Shown piece by piece: positions 1 through 7,928 of a stretch of 64,000 nucleotides of DNA (positions are counted from its first letter, which is position 1; every line of letters begins with the position of its first letter). Source of the stretch: DASXMT01 sp963803065 (lineage in GTDB: Bacteria; Actinomycetota; Acidimicrobiia; Acidimicrobiales; RAAP-2); the NCBI GenBank assembly GCA_963803065.1, contig CAWDKW010000002.1:574457-638456 (forward strand), read 5' to 3'. The position numbers and the translations under genes were made by a program. The notes below the pieces were generated by a model. It searched no databases. It had not been told where the DNA came from and was given only the letters and a program-made list of their open reading frames with translations.

Positions 1-620
1 TCCCAGTCGCCTCGGGCGGCCGGGCCGGTCAGCGCCCGCTCGGGCCCGACGGCCATCGCGTCGTCGACGGCGGCCCGGACCAACCCGGAGAAGGCGCCGA
101 GGGGCAGCCCGGCCTGGGCGGCCACCCGTTCCACCTGGCCCATGAGCGCCACCACGTGGTTGGCCGCGATGGTGGCGGCGGCATGGTAGGCGGCCCGGGA
201 GCGGTCGTCGACCCCCACCACCCGGCCACCGAGGGCGAGGACGAGCGAGCGGACCAGTGGGTCGCCGGCCACGGCGAAACTGGCCCCCGAGGCCAGCCGC
301 GCCGCGCCGGTCTCCGGGTCGGGCAGGGGGACCAGTGGGTGCAGACCCCCGCGTCGGGGGTGGGGGGCCAGGACGTCGAGCCCGAGCGAGCCCGAGAGGT
401 GCGCCACCACGGTGGAGCCGGAAGGAGCGATGGCCCGGGCCGCCCCGGCCACGGCGGCGTCAGGCGTGGCGATCACCACGAGATCGGCACCGGCGGCCGC
501 TGCGGCCAGGTCGTCCCCCCGACCCAGGGCGCCGAGCACCTCATATCCCGGAACGGCGCGCAGCGCCGCCATCAACGACCGACCAGCCCTACCCGGACCG
601 ATCACACGGATTGTGGTCAC
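1..620 (-). CDS. DUF2520 / Rossmann-fold oxidoreductase-like protein (3' end outside window)
   Basis: The frame starts at a GTG (618-620) and runs off the left edge, so only the first 206 residues are visible. The N-terminus (IRVIGPGRAGRSLMAALR) is a Rossmann dinucleotide-binding segment with GxGxxG-like spacing. It is followed by VVIATPDAAV and by a helical region beginning AAYHAAATIAANHVVALMG, which matches the C-terminal DUF2520 domain. Such proteins resemble NADP-dependent reductases but their substrate is unknown, and in actinobacteria they are often found beside folate or pantothenate genes. It lies 66 bp downstream of folK on the same strand, so it is probably the next gene of the folate operon. 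Family assignment is fairly sure; the function is unknown. Confidence 0.72.
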   Translation of the reverse strand, partial: MTTIRVIGPGRAGRSLMAALRAVPGYEVLGALGRGDDLAAAAAGADLVVIATPDAAVAGAARAIAPSGSTVVAHLSGSLGLDVLAPHPRRGGLHPLVPLPDPETGAARLASGASFAVAGDPLVRSLVLALGGRVVGVDDRSRAAYHAAATIAANHVVALMGQVERVAAQAGLPLGAFSGLVRAAVDDAMAVGPERALTGPAARGDW

Positions 621-686
621 CAGACCCCTTTCGACGTTCCGGCCCACTCGGGTGCCGTTCGCGTCAGAGAATCTTGCTTCGGACCA

Positions 687-1187
687 TCAGAGTGTACCCA
701 GGTTGGCCACCTCACCACCAGCGGCGTCCAATTCGGCCGGCCCAGCGAGGTCGGGGGCCAGATCGGCGAGGGGCGCCACCACGAAGCTGCGCTCCCACAT
801 CCGGGGATGGGGCACGGTCAGTTCGGGGTCGTCGAGGGTCACGCCGTCGATCCACAGGACATCGACGTCGAGGGTACGGGGGCCCCACCGGACGGTCCGG
901 ACCCGCCCGGCCGAGGCCTCGAGGCGGTGGCACTCGACGAGCAGGCGGTAGGCGTCGAACCGGGCGGGCAGGGCCAGCTCCACCACCACGTTCAGGTATG
1001 GACCCTGGTCCACGGGCCCCCCCACCGGCTCCGTCTCGTAGACGGGCGAGACCGCGGTGACCGGGATCCCCGAACCGCCCCGGAGCTGATCGACCGCCCT
1101 ACGCAGGTGCGCCCAGCGGTCGCCGAGGTTCGAGCCGAGGCCGAGAAAGGCCCGGGTCGACGGGGGCTCGGGCAACGACGACGTCAT
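687..1187 (-). CDS. folK: 2-amino-4-hydroxy-6-hydroxymethyldihydropteridine diphosphokinase
   Basis: FolK transfers pyrophosphate from ATP to 6-hydroxymethyl-7,8-dihydropterin, the step before FolP in folate synthesis. The chosen start (MTSSLPEPPSTRAFLGLGSN) gives 166 residues, normal for the family. Visible motifs are FLGLGSNLGDR at the N-terminus, SPVYETEPVGGPVDQGPYLN, and the signature WGPRTLDVDVLW followed by VPHPRMWERSFVVAPL. A longer frame extends upstream but lies inside folB and lacks family similarity. The ATG overlaps the folB stop as ATGA (1184-1187), which implies translational coupling. Confidence 0.95.
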   Translation of the reverse strand: MTSSLPEPPSTRAFLGLGSNLGDRWAHLRRAVDQLRGGSGIPVTAVSPVYETEPVGGPVDQGPYLNVVVELALPARFDAYRLLVECHRLEASAGRVRTVRWGPRTLDVDVLWIDGVTLDDPELTVPHPRMWERSFVVAPLADLAPDLAGPAELDAAGGEVANLGTL

Positions 1188-1573
1188 CGCGACCGGGTGA
1201 TGCGCACGCCCACGCTCAGCAGGTCGGCGGGCAGGGGGGGTCGCAGCTTCCGCACCGACAGGGTCACCCACTCGATCCGGCCGTCGGCCGCCAGCACCTC
1301 GTCGGCCATGGCTGCGGCCAGCGCCTCGAGCAAGAGGTACGAGGTACGCCCGCCGACCACCGCCGAGACCCGGTCGACAACCTCGGCGTAGTCGACCGTG
1401 TCGGTCAGGTCGTCGCTGGACCCGGCGGCCACGGTGGACACGGCCAGGTCCACGTCGACCTCGAAGGGCTGTGGCCGGGAGCGTTCCTCGGGGAGGACTC
1501 CGTGGGTCCCGAGGAGCCGCAGCCCCCTGATCTCGATCCGATCGGAGGGCTCGGTCCCGCTGGCTGCGGCCAC
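1184..1573 (-). CDS. folB: Dihydroneopterin aldolase
   Basis: FolB converts 7,8-dihydroneopterin to 6-hydroxymethyl-dihydropterin and glycolaldehyde. The protein starts at a GTG (1571-1573), giving 129 residues beginning VAAASGTEPSDRIEIRGLRL. Family features are GTHGVLPEERSRPQPFEVDVD near residues 20-40, the DTVDYAEVV segment, and SYLLLEALAAAMADEVLA, followed by the C-terminal VTLSVRKLRPP. The start lies 4 bp after the stop of the upstream pseudophosphatase-like gene, and the end overlaps folK, so it sits inside one tight operon. A longer frame upstream to 1750 is not supported by similarity. Confidence 0.93.
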   Translation of the reverse strand: MAAASGTEPSDRIEIRGLRLLGTHGVLPEERSRPQPFEVDVDLAVSTVAAGSSDDLTDTVDYAEVVDRVSAVVGGRTSYLLLEALAAAMADEVLAADGRIEWVTLSVRKLRPPLPADLLSVGVRITRSR

Positions 1574-1577
1574 CCGA

Positions 1578-2114
1578 TCAGTTCCCGGGCGCGCCCGGGT
1601 CCCGTACGGCGCCGACGGGGGCCAGCTGGCTGGCGTAGGCCACCAGCTCGCGACCGGGCGGGCCCATCGGGTGGCCGACCATGTGCTCCAGGACGGTGAC
1701 GGCCTGGGGCCCGCTGGGCAGGCGCCCCGACCAGAGGAGGTACCCGGCAACCACCCCCATCACCCGGTCGCCCAGCTCCTCTTGGTGGACGAGCACGCGC
1801 TCGCCGGCGGTGAGGCGGGCGTGCAGCTCGCGGAACACGTCGAGCTGCACGGCCCGGGTGTCACCCGACTGGGGCAGCGGAAAGTGCACACTGGGCAGCT
1901 CTTGTTCCTGGTAGGCCTGGAGGTTGTGCGGCGAGGGCAGGAGCGAGACCACCGACGTGAACCCCTGGACCTGGAGCCAGATGATCTCCTCTTGCCGGCG
2001 CACCTTCCGGTGGTTGGGCGCGAACCCACCGGGGCGCTCGCTGACGGCCAGGCGGTCCTTGATCACCCAGGTGAAGTTGCGGGGCGGGATCCCGGCCGCC
2101 CACTTGCCCCTCAT
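1578..2114 (-). CDS. DUSP-like pseudophosphatase within the folate operon
   Basis: This 178-residue protein begins MRGKWAAGIPPRNFTWVIKD. Its layout matches small dual-specificity phosphatases of the DUSP23 type: NFTWVIKDRLAVSERPG, then IIWLQVQGFTSVVSLL, then LPSVHFPLPQSGDT, then a loop where HCX5R is expected. That loop reads HQEELGDR, so the catalytic Cys is replaced by Gln while the His and Arg positions are kept. It should therefore be inactive as a Cys-dependent phosphatase and may bind a phosphorylated ligand or act as a scaffold. Its ATG overlaps the folP stop (ATGA, 2111-2114) and folB follows after 4 bp. The role in folate metabolism is unknown. The fold assignment rests on motif spacing only. 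Confidence 0.68.
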   Translation of the reverse strand: MRGKWAAGIPPRNFTWVIKDRLAVSERPGGFAPNHRKVRRQEEIIWLQVQGFTSVVSLLPSPHNLQAYQEQELPSVHFPLPQSGDTRAVQLDVFRELHARLTAGERVLVHQEELGDRVMGVVAGYLLWSGRLPSGPQAVTVLEHMVGHPMGPPGRELVAYASQLAPVGAVRDPGAPGN

Positions 2115-2957
2115 CGCCCCCCTGCCTCCTCGACCCTTCGGCCCGGGCCGCCCCGCCGCCCACTCCACCCGACCAGGGCGGCGGCCTGCACCGAGGCGGC
2201 CACGTCGTGGACCCGGACCATGGACGCACCGCGCTCGAGGGCCCAGGTGGCCGTGGCCAACGACGCCGGTTCGCGGTCGTCGACGGGCGCCGGCGAGCCG
2301 TCGGGCAGCGGCGAGATCACCCCGAGAAAGCTCTTGCGGCTGGTGCCCACCAGCACCGGGTAGCCCAGCGCGCTGAGGGCGTCTACCGAGCCGAGGAGGG
2401 CCAGGTTGTGCTGCACGTTCTTCCCGAAGCCGATGCCCGGGTCGATCCACACCTCGCCCACCCCGGCGGCCCGGGCGAGCTCGGCCCGCTGCAACGAGGA
2501 ACTGGGACACCTCGAGGACCACGTCCTCGTAGTGCGGCCCCCGCTGCATATCGATCGGGGTGCCCTGGCGGTGCATGGCCACCCAACCGACACCGTGCTC
2601 GGCGGCCACCGACCACAGCTCGGCCGAGACGTCGTTGACCAGGCTGGCCCCGGCGGCCACGGCGGCGGCGGCCACCGCCGGCTTGGTGGTGTCGATGGAG
2701 ATGCGGGTGTGCCCGGCCAGTGCCTCGACCACGGGGAGCACCCGGCGGAGCTCCTCCCCCTCGTCCACCGGGGCGGCACCGGGACGGGTGGACTCGCCGC
2801 CCACGTCGACGACATCGGCCCCCTCGGCGATCATCTGATGACCCCGCACGATCGCCCTGTCTCTCTCAAACCATTCCCCGCCGTCGAAGAACGAGTCCGG
2901 AGTCACGTTGAGGATCCCCATGACCAGGGGTCGTTCCTGGATCGTGGGCGTCGGCAT
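2111..2957 (-). CDS. folP: Dihydropteroate synthase, reading frame interrupted by one frameshift
   Basis: FolP condenses 6-hydroxymethyl-dihydropterin pyrophosphate with p-aminobenzoate. The N-terminal half is in one frame: PLVMGILNVTPDSFFDGGE, DVVDVGGESTRPGA, ISIDTTKPAVAAAAVAAGA. The second half is in another frame: AGVGEVWIDPGIGFGKNVQH, then VLVGTSRKSFLG and SMVRVHDVAASVQAA. The switch is near 2495-2505. The length of 847 nt is one base over a multiple of three, so removing one base restores an intact protein of about 281 residues. FolP is normally essential for folate prototrophs and every motif is intact, so a sequencing indel is as likely as a true mutation. The start at 2957 (MPTPTIQE) is preferred; 2981 is also possible. 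Confidence 0.85.
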
Positions 2958-3061
2958 CGCCCCGTAGCGTAAACCAGCCACGCAGGCTCCGTGTCCCCGT
3001 CACAGGCCCCCGGTGCCCCCTCGACGGGTCTCCGGGCCCACCCCAGACGGCTCGCCCGGGC

Positions 3062-3631
3062 TCAACGACCGTGCACGAACTGCATGGCCTCGGCCCGGGT
3101 GGCCGAGTCCGTCCGGAACAGCCCGCGCACGGCGGACGTGATGGTCAGGGTGCCCGGTTTCTTCACCCCTCGCATCGACATGCACAGATGCTCGGCCTCC
3201 ACCACCACGAGGACGCCCTTGGGCGCCAGCACCTTCTCGATGGTGTCGGCGATCTGGGTGGTCATCCGCTCTTGGACCTGGAGGCGCTTGGCGTACCCGT
3301 CGACCAGGCGGGCCAGCTTGGACAGCCCGGTGATGCGCCCGTCGTCGGCGGGGATGTAGGCCACGTGGGCCCGGCCCATGAACGGGACCATGTGGTGCTC
3401 GCACAGGGAGGCAAAGGGGATGTCGCGCACCATGACCATCTCGTCGTGGTCGGCGGCGAAGGTCACCGTCAGGTGCTCGGCCGGGTCCTCGTGGATGCCG
3501 GCGAACAGCTCCACGTACATCTGGGCCACACGACGGGGCGTCGCCTGCAAGCCGTCACGGTCCGGGTCCTCGCCGATGGCCGCCAGGACCTCGGTGATGG
3601 CCTTCTCGACTCGATCAGTGTCGACACTCAT
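3062..3631 (-). CDS. folE: GTP cyclohydrolase I
   Basis: FolE opens GTP to 7,8-dihydroneopterin triphosphate, the first step of folate synthesis. The 189-residue protein has the family signatures VMVRDIPFASLCEHHMVPF with the zinc Cys and His, GRAHVAYIPADDGRITGLSK, RLQVQERMTTQIAD, and the second zinc Cys in LCMSMRGVKKPGTLT. Length and order are normal. It is 104 bp upstream of folP and 8 bp downstream of hpt, all on the same strand, so the whole group hpt-folE-folP-X-folB-folK probably forms one transcript. Confidence 0.97.
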   Translation of the reverse strand: MSVDTDRVEKAITEVLAAIGEDPDRDGLQATPRRVAQMYVELFAGIHEDPAEHLTVTFAADHDEMVMVRDIPFASLCEHHMVPFMGRAHVAYIPADDGRITGLSKLARLVDGYAKRLQVQERMTTQIADTIEKVLAPKGVLVVVEAEHLCMSMRGVKKPGTLTITSAVRGLFRTDSATRAEAMQFVHGR

Positions 3632-3639
3632 GCCCGTGC

Positions 3640-4233
3640 TCAGCGCTCCTCGGCCATTTCGGCATAGGCGTGGATGGCGGGAAGATTGCGGAGGCGCTCG
3701 TCCACATCGAGCCCGTACCCGACCACGAAATCGGACGGGATGTGGAACCCGACGTAGCGGAGGTCGACCGCCGTTCGCTGCTGGCCGTCCTTGACCAGCA
3801 GCGCACAGACCTCGAGGGAGGCCGGGAGGCGGGCCATGAGGTAGCGCTGGAGGTAGCTCAGGGTGAGGCCGCTGTCCACGATGTCCTCCACCACCAGGAC
3901 GTGGCGGTCGACCAGGTCGACGTCGAGGTCCTTCACGATACGGACCACGCCCGAGGTCTTGGTGGCGCTCCCGTAGGAGGAGACGGCCATGAAGTCCACG
4001 TCGACGGGAAGCTCGATGGCCCGGGACAGGTCGCTCATGAACATGAACGCCCCCTTCAGCACCCCGACCAGGAGCGGTGGGGGACGGTGGGCGTAGTCAG
4101 CGGTGATCTCGGCCCCGAGCTCGGCGATCCGGGAATGCAGCTGCTCCTCGGAGACCACCACCGGGCCCACGCCCGGAGCGGCGCCGGCGGTGGGCCACGT
4201 CGCTTCGGGATCACCCTTTCCTGGTGCGGACAC
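3640..4233 (-). CDS. hpt: Hypoxanthine phosphoribosyltransferase
   Basis: This is a purine-salvage enzyme that makes IMP or GMP from hypoxanthine or guanine and PRPP. The GTG start at 4231-4233 gives 197 residues. Key motifs are LLVGVLKGAFMFMSDLSRAI, the flexible-loop region MAVSSYGSATKTSGVVRI, the PRPP-binding loop VLVVEDIVDSGLTLSYL, and FVVGYGLDVDERLRNLP near the C-terminus. A longer open frame upstream is the shadow of tilS. The start overlaps the tilS stop by 23 bp, the conserved tilS-hpt order of actinobacteria. Confidence 0.94.
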   Translation of the reverse strand: MSAPGKGDPEATWPTAGAAPGVGPVVVSEEQLHSRIAELGAEITADYAHRPPPLLVGVLKGAFMFMSDLSRAIELPVDVDFMAVSSYGSATKTSGVVRIVKDLDVDLVDRHVLVVEDIVDSGLTLSYLQRYLMARLPASLEVCALLVKDGQQRTAVDLRYVGFHIPSDFVVGYGLDVDERLRNLPAIHAYAEMAEER

Positions 4234-5161
4234 GGGGTGACTGTACCGGAACCGCACCGGAGGACATGTTGAGCCGGCCCCCCGATCGGCTGACCCGCCG
4301 GCCGCCGGGCAGCTCAGTGGCCCTGGCCCGACCACGGGCCACGTCGAGGACCCGTTCGATGGCCGCCAGCGACGGGGGGTGCTCGGCGTCCCCCCGCAGC
4401 CAGGACCGCACGGCCCGGCGGGCGACCGGCTCGGGGACGTCGGCAACGGCCCGGGCATCGGCCGGGTCCACCAGCTCGGACAGCACGGCCAGCACGTCGG
4501 CGTCCCCGGCCAGGAGCTCGGCCTGGCGGGCCAGGACCGGGACCAGGTCGCGCCCGGCCAGCGCCGAGCAGAGCGGGAGGAGCTCGCCACGGATCCGGTT
4601 GCGGAGAAAGCGCGGGTCGTCGTTCGACGGGTCCGCGAGCGGGTGGAGCCCCAGCCGGTCGCAGAGGGCGACCGTCTCGAAACGGCGAAGGGCCAAGATG
4701 GGGTGGCGGGGCCCGGACCGCATGCCGGCCATCCCGTCGACGCCCGCCCCCCGGAGCAGGTTGGCCAGCACCGTCTCCGCTTGGTCGTCGGCGGTGTGAC
4801 CAGTGGCCGCACCCGGACCCAGTGCTCGGTGGCGGGCCGTCCGGGCCCGGGCTTCCAGGTTGGGCCCGTCGACCAACTCGATCGTGACCGACTCGAAGCT
4901 GGCGCCGAAGCGGTCGGCGGCCGCGGCCACCAGGGCGGCCTCGGCACCCGACCCCGGCCGGAGCCCGTGATCCACGTGGACCGCGGTCACCGCGCAGCCC
5001 GCCTCGGTGGCAAGGGCCAAGAGGGCGAGCGAGTCGGCCCCGCCGGAGACGCCACAGGTGAGCGGGGTCTCCGGCGGCGGGAAGGTGCAGCGATCGAGGA
5101 TCGACCGACCGGAGCGGGTCAGCCGGAGAGGGCAGGAGTCGTACGGACACGGGAGATCCAC
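4211..5161 (-). CDS. tilS: tRNA(Ile)-lysidine synthetase
   Basis: TilS attaches lysine to C34 of tRNA-Ile(CAU) so that it reads AUA. The PP-loop is visible as CGVSGGADSLALLALA, followed by VTAVHVDHGLRPGS and the GHTADDQAETVLANLLRG segment with the His/Asp pair typical of the family. The protein is about 316 residues, shorter than the E. coli enzyme because the C-terminal domain is reduced, as is usual in actinobacteria. The exact start is uncertain. The GTG at 5161 is used here; an ATG at 5200 would overlap the upstream gene by 82 bp. Confidence 0.9.
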   Translation of the reverse strand: MDLPCPYDSCPLRLTRSGRSILDRCTFPPPETPLTCGVSGGADSLALLALATEAGCAVTAVHVDHGLRPGSGAEAALVAAAADRFGASFESVTIELVDGPNLEARARTARHRALGPGAATGHTADDQAETVLANLLRGAGVDGMAGMRSGPRHPILALRRFETVALCDRLGLHPLADPSNDDPRFLRNRIRGELLPLCSALAGRDLVPVLARQAELLAGDADVLAVLSELVDPADARAVADVPEPVARRAVRSWLRGDAEHPPSLAAIERVLDVARGRARATELPGGRRVSRSGGRLNMSSGAVPVQSPRVRTRKG

Positions 5162-6285
5162 TCGGCCGGGTTCCTGATCTCGGCGAGCGAGGGCAGCCAC
5201 TCCGGTCCCCGCCAGGCCCGGTCCAACAGCTCGGGCCCGCCGGAGCGCTCGACGGCGGCGATGAACTTCTCGCCCTCCTCGTACTGGCGGAGCTTGGCCT
5301 CCATCCCCACCAGCTGCTGCAGCAACCGGGCCGGCCCCCGAGTCTGCTGGCGCCGCTCGCGCAGGACCTCGCTGAAGCGCGCCGCGCTCGGAATGGCGGC
5401 GGCGCCGGCGCGGTCCATGGTCACGTCCCCGTGGCCCTCGAGCAGGCTCATCAGTGCCTGGATGCGGTGGACGCCCTCGAGCTGCTCGGGCGTGGCCACC
5501 AGGCCCAGCGCCCCCGAGTCCCGGAGCGGGTTCCGGCCGGCCCGGATCTCCTCGGTCATGCGCCGGAGCGCCTCGGCGAACCGGGACGGATCGGCATCGA
5601 TGGAGCCGAGGCCCTGGTTGACCAGGGACAGGAAGTGGTCACGCATCCAGGGGATGGCCGTGAACTGGCAGCGGTGGGTCACCTCGTGGAGGGCCAGCCA
5701 CAGGCGGAACTCCTTGGGCTCGAACCCATGGCGTTGCTCCAGGTCGACGATGTTGGGCCCGACGAAGTAGACGATGTCCTGGTCCTCGACGAACTCCTCG
5801 GTGAGCAACAGGTCGTACTGGCCGAGGACACGAGTGGACAGCCAGCCGAGGACCAGGCCCATCTGGGTCCCGGTGACGGCCCGCCCGGCGCTGGCCAACG
5901 GTCCGGCCAGGCGGGCGGTCAACGAATTGGCCGCGGCCAACTTGGCGCTGGGGTCGAGGCGGTCGAGGTGCGGGCCGACCAGGCGCTGGAAGGATGCGAT
6001 GTTGACGTGGACCCAGCCGGCCCGGTCGGTCACCCGCGAGCGGGCCAGGCCGGTCGGTGAGCGGAGGCCGGTCGAGGTGGCCACCAGCTCCTCGGCCTGG
6101 GCCGTGAGCTCGGCGAACTCCCGCTCGAGCTCATCGGCCCGATAGCCATCGGGAAGCGGCTTCCGGCTGCCGGCCCAGGCGCCCACCCGCTCGGCCAGCG
6201 CCCATGACACCGCTGCCCCCGGGGGACGTCCATCACCCCCGTCGGGGTCGTCGGCGTTCGCCGCGGAGTCGTTCAGGTCGGCCAT
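5119..6285 (-). CDS. Zinc-dependent metalloprotease, DUF2342 family
   Basis: The protein has 388 residues and belongs to a family nearly confined to actinobacteria, sometimes named after coenzyme F420 biosynthesis although its role is unproven. The zincin signature is LALHEVTHRCQF (HExxH-like HEVTH) around residue 195-205. It is preceded by QYDLLLTEEF and YFVGPNIVDLEQRHGF and followed by LLEGHGDVTMDRAG, where an Asp/His-containing segment could complete the site. The N-terminal 35 residues are acidic and low-complexity. No signal peptide is seen, so it is probably cytoplasmic. It precedes tilS with an overlap, an arrangement common in actinobacteria. Confidence 0.87.
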   Translation of the reverse strand: MADLNDSAANADDPDGGDGRPPGAAVSWALAERVGAWAGSRKPLPDGYRADELEREFAELTAQAEELVATSTGLRSPTGLARSRVTDRAGWVHVNIASFQRLVGPHLDRLDPSAKLAAANSLTARLAGPLASAGRAVTGTQMGLVLGWLSTRVLGQYDLLLTEEFVEDQDIVYFVGPNIVDLEQRHGFEPKEFRLWLALHEVTHRCQFTAIPWMRDHFLSLVNQGLGSIDADPSRFAEALRRMTEEIRAGRNPLRDSGALGLVATPEQLEGVHRIQALMSLLEGHGDVTMDRAGAAAIPSAARFSEVLRERRQQTRGPARLLQQLVGMEAKLRQYEEGEKFIAAVERSGGPELLDRAWRGPEWLPSLAEIRNPAEWISRVRTTPALSG

Positions 6286-6343
6286 GGAGCCAGTCTACGG
6301 AGGAGCGGACAGAAGCGGTGGCCGCCCACGGGGTCAGGCCCGA

Positions 6344-6670
6344 TCAGTTGGCCTGGCGTCGCTGCTCGTCGTGGATGGCCGCCGCCACCCGGTCGATCAG
6401 GCTGTCGGGCACGTGGTCCTTGCACCGGTTGGCGACCACCTTGCGCAGCTCAGTCTCGAAGCCGAAGGCCTGCACGCAGGGCCCGCAGAGGTCCAGATGA
6501 CGTTGGATCTCCGCCCGTCTCTGCTCGGTCAACTCCCCGTCCAGATAGAAATAGAGCCGCTCGATCGTCTCGTCGCAGTCGAGAAAGCCAGCGACGGCCG
6601 GTCGGGGAAACTCCATCGCCGGCCCACCGGTCGGCTTGCCCGGTTCACTCTTCGATCCGTGCTGCTCCAC
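6344..6670 (-). CDS. rsrA: Zinc-binding anti-sigma factor, RsrA-like
   Basis: This small protein (108 residues, or 90 if it starts at the internal MEFPRPAV) carries the zinc anti-sigma signature HLDLCGPC (HxxxCxxC). An upstream Cys lies in GFLDCDETIERL, as in RsrA, where thiol oxidation releases zinc and frees SigR. It lies 14 bp downstream of the sigR-like gene on the same strand, the standard order of a redox-stress regulon switch. Thiol-based control is inferred from family knowledge. The gene symbol is by analogy with Streptomyces. Confidence 0.85.
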   Translation of the reverse strand: MEQHGSKSEPGKPTGGPAMEFPRPAVAGFLDCDETIERLYFYLDGELTEQRRAEIQRHLDLCGPCVQAFGFETELRKVVANRCKDHVPDSLIDRVAAAIHDEQRRQAN

Positions 6671-6684
6671 TGCGAACGGTCTCC

Positions 6685-7263
6685 CTACCTGCGCTCGTCG
6701 CTGACACCGACCAGCCCTCGTGCGGCGCCGAATTCAAACAACGCCTTCTGGAGCGCCTTTCTTCCCCGGTGGATGCGGCTCATCACCGTCCCGATGGGCA
6801 CCTCGGTGATGTCGGCGATCTCCTTGTACGAGAACCCCTCCACGTCGGCCAGCAACACGGCGATCCGGAACGACTCCGGGAGGGACTCGATGGCCTGTTT
6901 GACCTCGGTGTCGGTGAACCGGTCCACCACCTCGTCCTCGGCGCTCCGACCCAGGCCAGTGGGCTGATCACCGGACAGCCGCCGGTACATGTAGAGGTCC
7001 TCGACGTCCTCGACGTCGGAGATCTCCGGTCGCCGCTTGGCCGCCCGGTACGAATTGATGAAGGTGTTGGTGAGGATCTTGTAGAGCCAGGCCCGGAGGT
7101 TGGTGCCGGCCTCGAAGCTCCCGAAGGCCCGGTAGGCCTTGAGGTAGGTCTCCTGGACCAGGTCCTCGGCGTCGGACGGGTTCCGGGTCAGTCGCAGGGC
7201 GGCGGTGTACAGCGCCGGCATGTGCACCATGGCGAGATCGGAGAATTCGTTCTGATCAGCCAT
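6685..7263 (-). CDS. sigR: ECF RNA polymerase sigma factor, SigR/SigH-like
   Basis: This is a 192-residue ECF sigma factor. Region 2 is at residues 8-75 (YTAALRLTRNPSDAEDLVQE, then AFGSFEAGTNLRAWLYKIL). A linker with RRLSGDQPTGLGRSAEDEV follows, then region 4 (FRIAVLLADVEGFSYKEIA, VPIGTVMSRIHRGRKALQ). The sequence and its pairing with the RsrA-like gene point to the thiol-oxidative stress class (ECF12-like). The start is the ATG at 7261-7263. The 665-bp region upstream carries three hairpin repeats that could lie in its leader. No clear SigR-type promoter was found by eye. Confidence 0.9.
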   Translation of the reverse strand: MADQNEFSDLAMVHMPALYTAALRLTRNPSDAEDLVQETYLKAYRAFGSFEAGTNLRAWLYKILTNTFINSYRAAKRRPEISDVEDVEDLYMYRRLSGDQPTGLGRSAEDEVVDRFTDTEVKQAIESLPESFRIAVLLADVEGFSYKEIADITEVPIGTVMSRIHRGRKALQKALFEFGAARGLVGVSDERR

Positions 7264-7320
7264 GAATGCACCCTACACACTCCCAGTGACATCCTTGGCG
7301 CCACCCGGCCCCAGCGGCGG

Positions 7321-7401
7321 GACGGCCCGGTGTGCTGGGCCAGGAGCGAAGACGGCCCGGGTTTGCCGGGCAAGGAGCGAAAACGGCCCGGGGGGCCGGA
7401 C
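7321..7401. repeat. Three tandem ~30-bp repeats, each able to form a hairpin
   Basis: Units begin at 7321, 7351 and about 7382; the last is cut short. Each starts with ACGGCCCGG and the first two end with AGGAGCGAA. Each contains a GC stem such as GGCCC/GGGCC or GCCCGG/CCGGGC. They lie 58-138 bp upstream of the sigR-like gene, so they may be in its 5' leader. No protein coding is supported here. Confidence 0.7.
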
Positions 7402-7676
7402 AGTAACCGGACCAGGCCGAGACTCCAAAACAAGGGAATCTCACCGGAGCCGGGCTGAATTCTTGGGCCTCTCTCGGATCCTTGTTCTCCCGACCAGCCA
7501 CAACGACCTCGGATTCCTCCCTCCGCGGTCGACTGGCCAGGCAAAGGCCGAGGTTCAGACCGGACCATTGCCGGGATAGTCCGCTCTCGCCGCAGCCACG
7601 CCGCGACCGATATCAGAGCCGTGCCTCCTAGACTCTTTCTTGCGCCTTCGTGCTCTGGAGACTCGGGGGTCGCGAA

Positions 7677-7716
7677 GAACGATCCCCTTCTCACCCGTTT
7701 GAGACGGGGATCGTTC
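7677..7716. repeat. Strong 11-bp inverted repeat (hairpin)
   Basis: GAACGATCCCC at 7677-7687 pairs exactly with GGGGATCGTTC at 7706-7716 around an 18-nt loop that has a further CTCA/TGAG pairing. No T-run follows on either strand, so it is not a typical intrinsic terminator. The 7264-7928 gap holds this, the three tandem repeats and a second hairpin; no gene is visible in it. Confidence 0.6.
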
Positions 7717-7855
7717 GCGTCACCCCTCCTCCGTTGGCCCTGCACGCTGACCCTACATCGCTGCGGGCCCATGGCCACCATGCGGCCATCGATCCGAGCG
7801 AGGGCCGGGCCGGACATGCCGGTCCGATCCCGAGAAGACAAGAAACCAGGAGGCC

Positions 7856-7887
7856 AGAGAGGCCGGAGCGATCGCTCCGGCCTCTCT
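7856..7887 (-). terminator. Perfect 32-bp palindrome, probable terminator of the exported repeat protein gene
   Basis: AGAGAGGCCGGAGC and GCTCCGGCCTCTCT flank a GATC centre, giving an uninterrupted stem 41 bp beyond the stop of the gene at 7929. On the minus strand the following bases are pyrimidine-rich (GGTTTCTTGTCTTCTC), which fits a rho-independent terminator, though the T-tract is imperfect. Confidence 0.6.
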
Positions 7888-7928
7888 GCATGCTCGCTCC
7901 GGTGCAGGGTCGCGTGCGACCCCGATCG

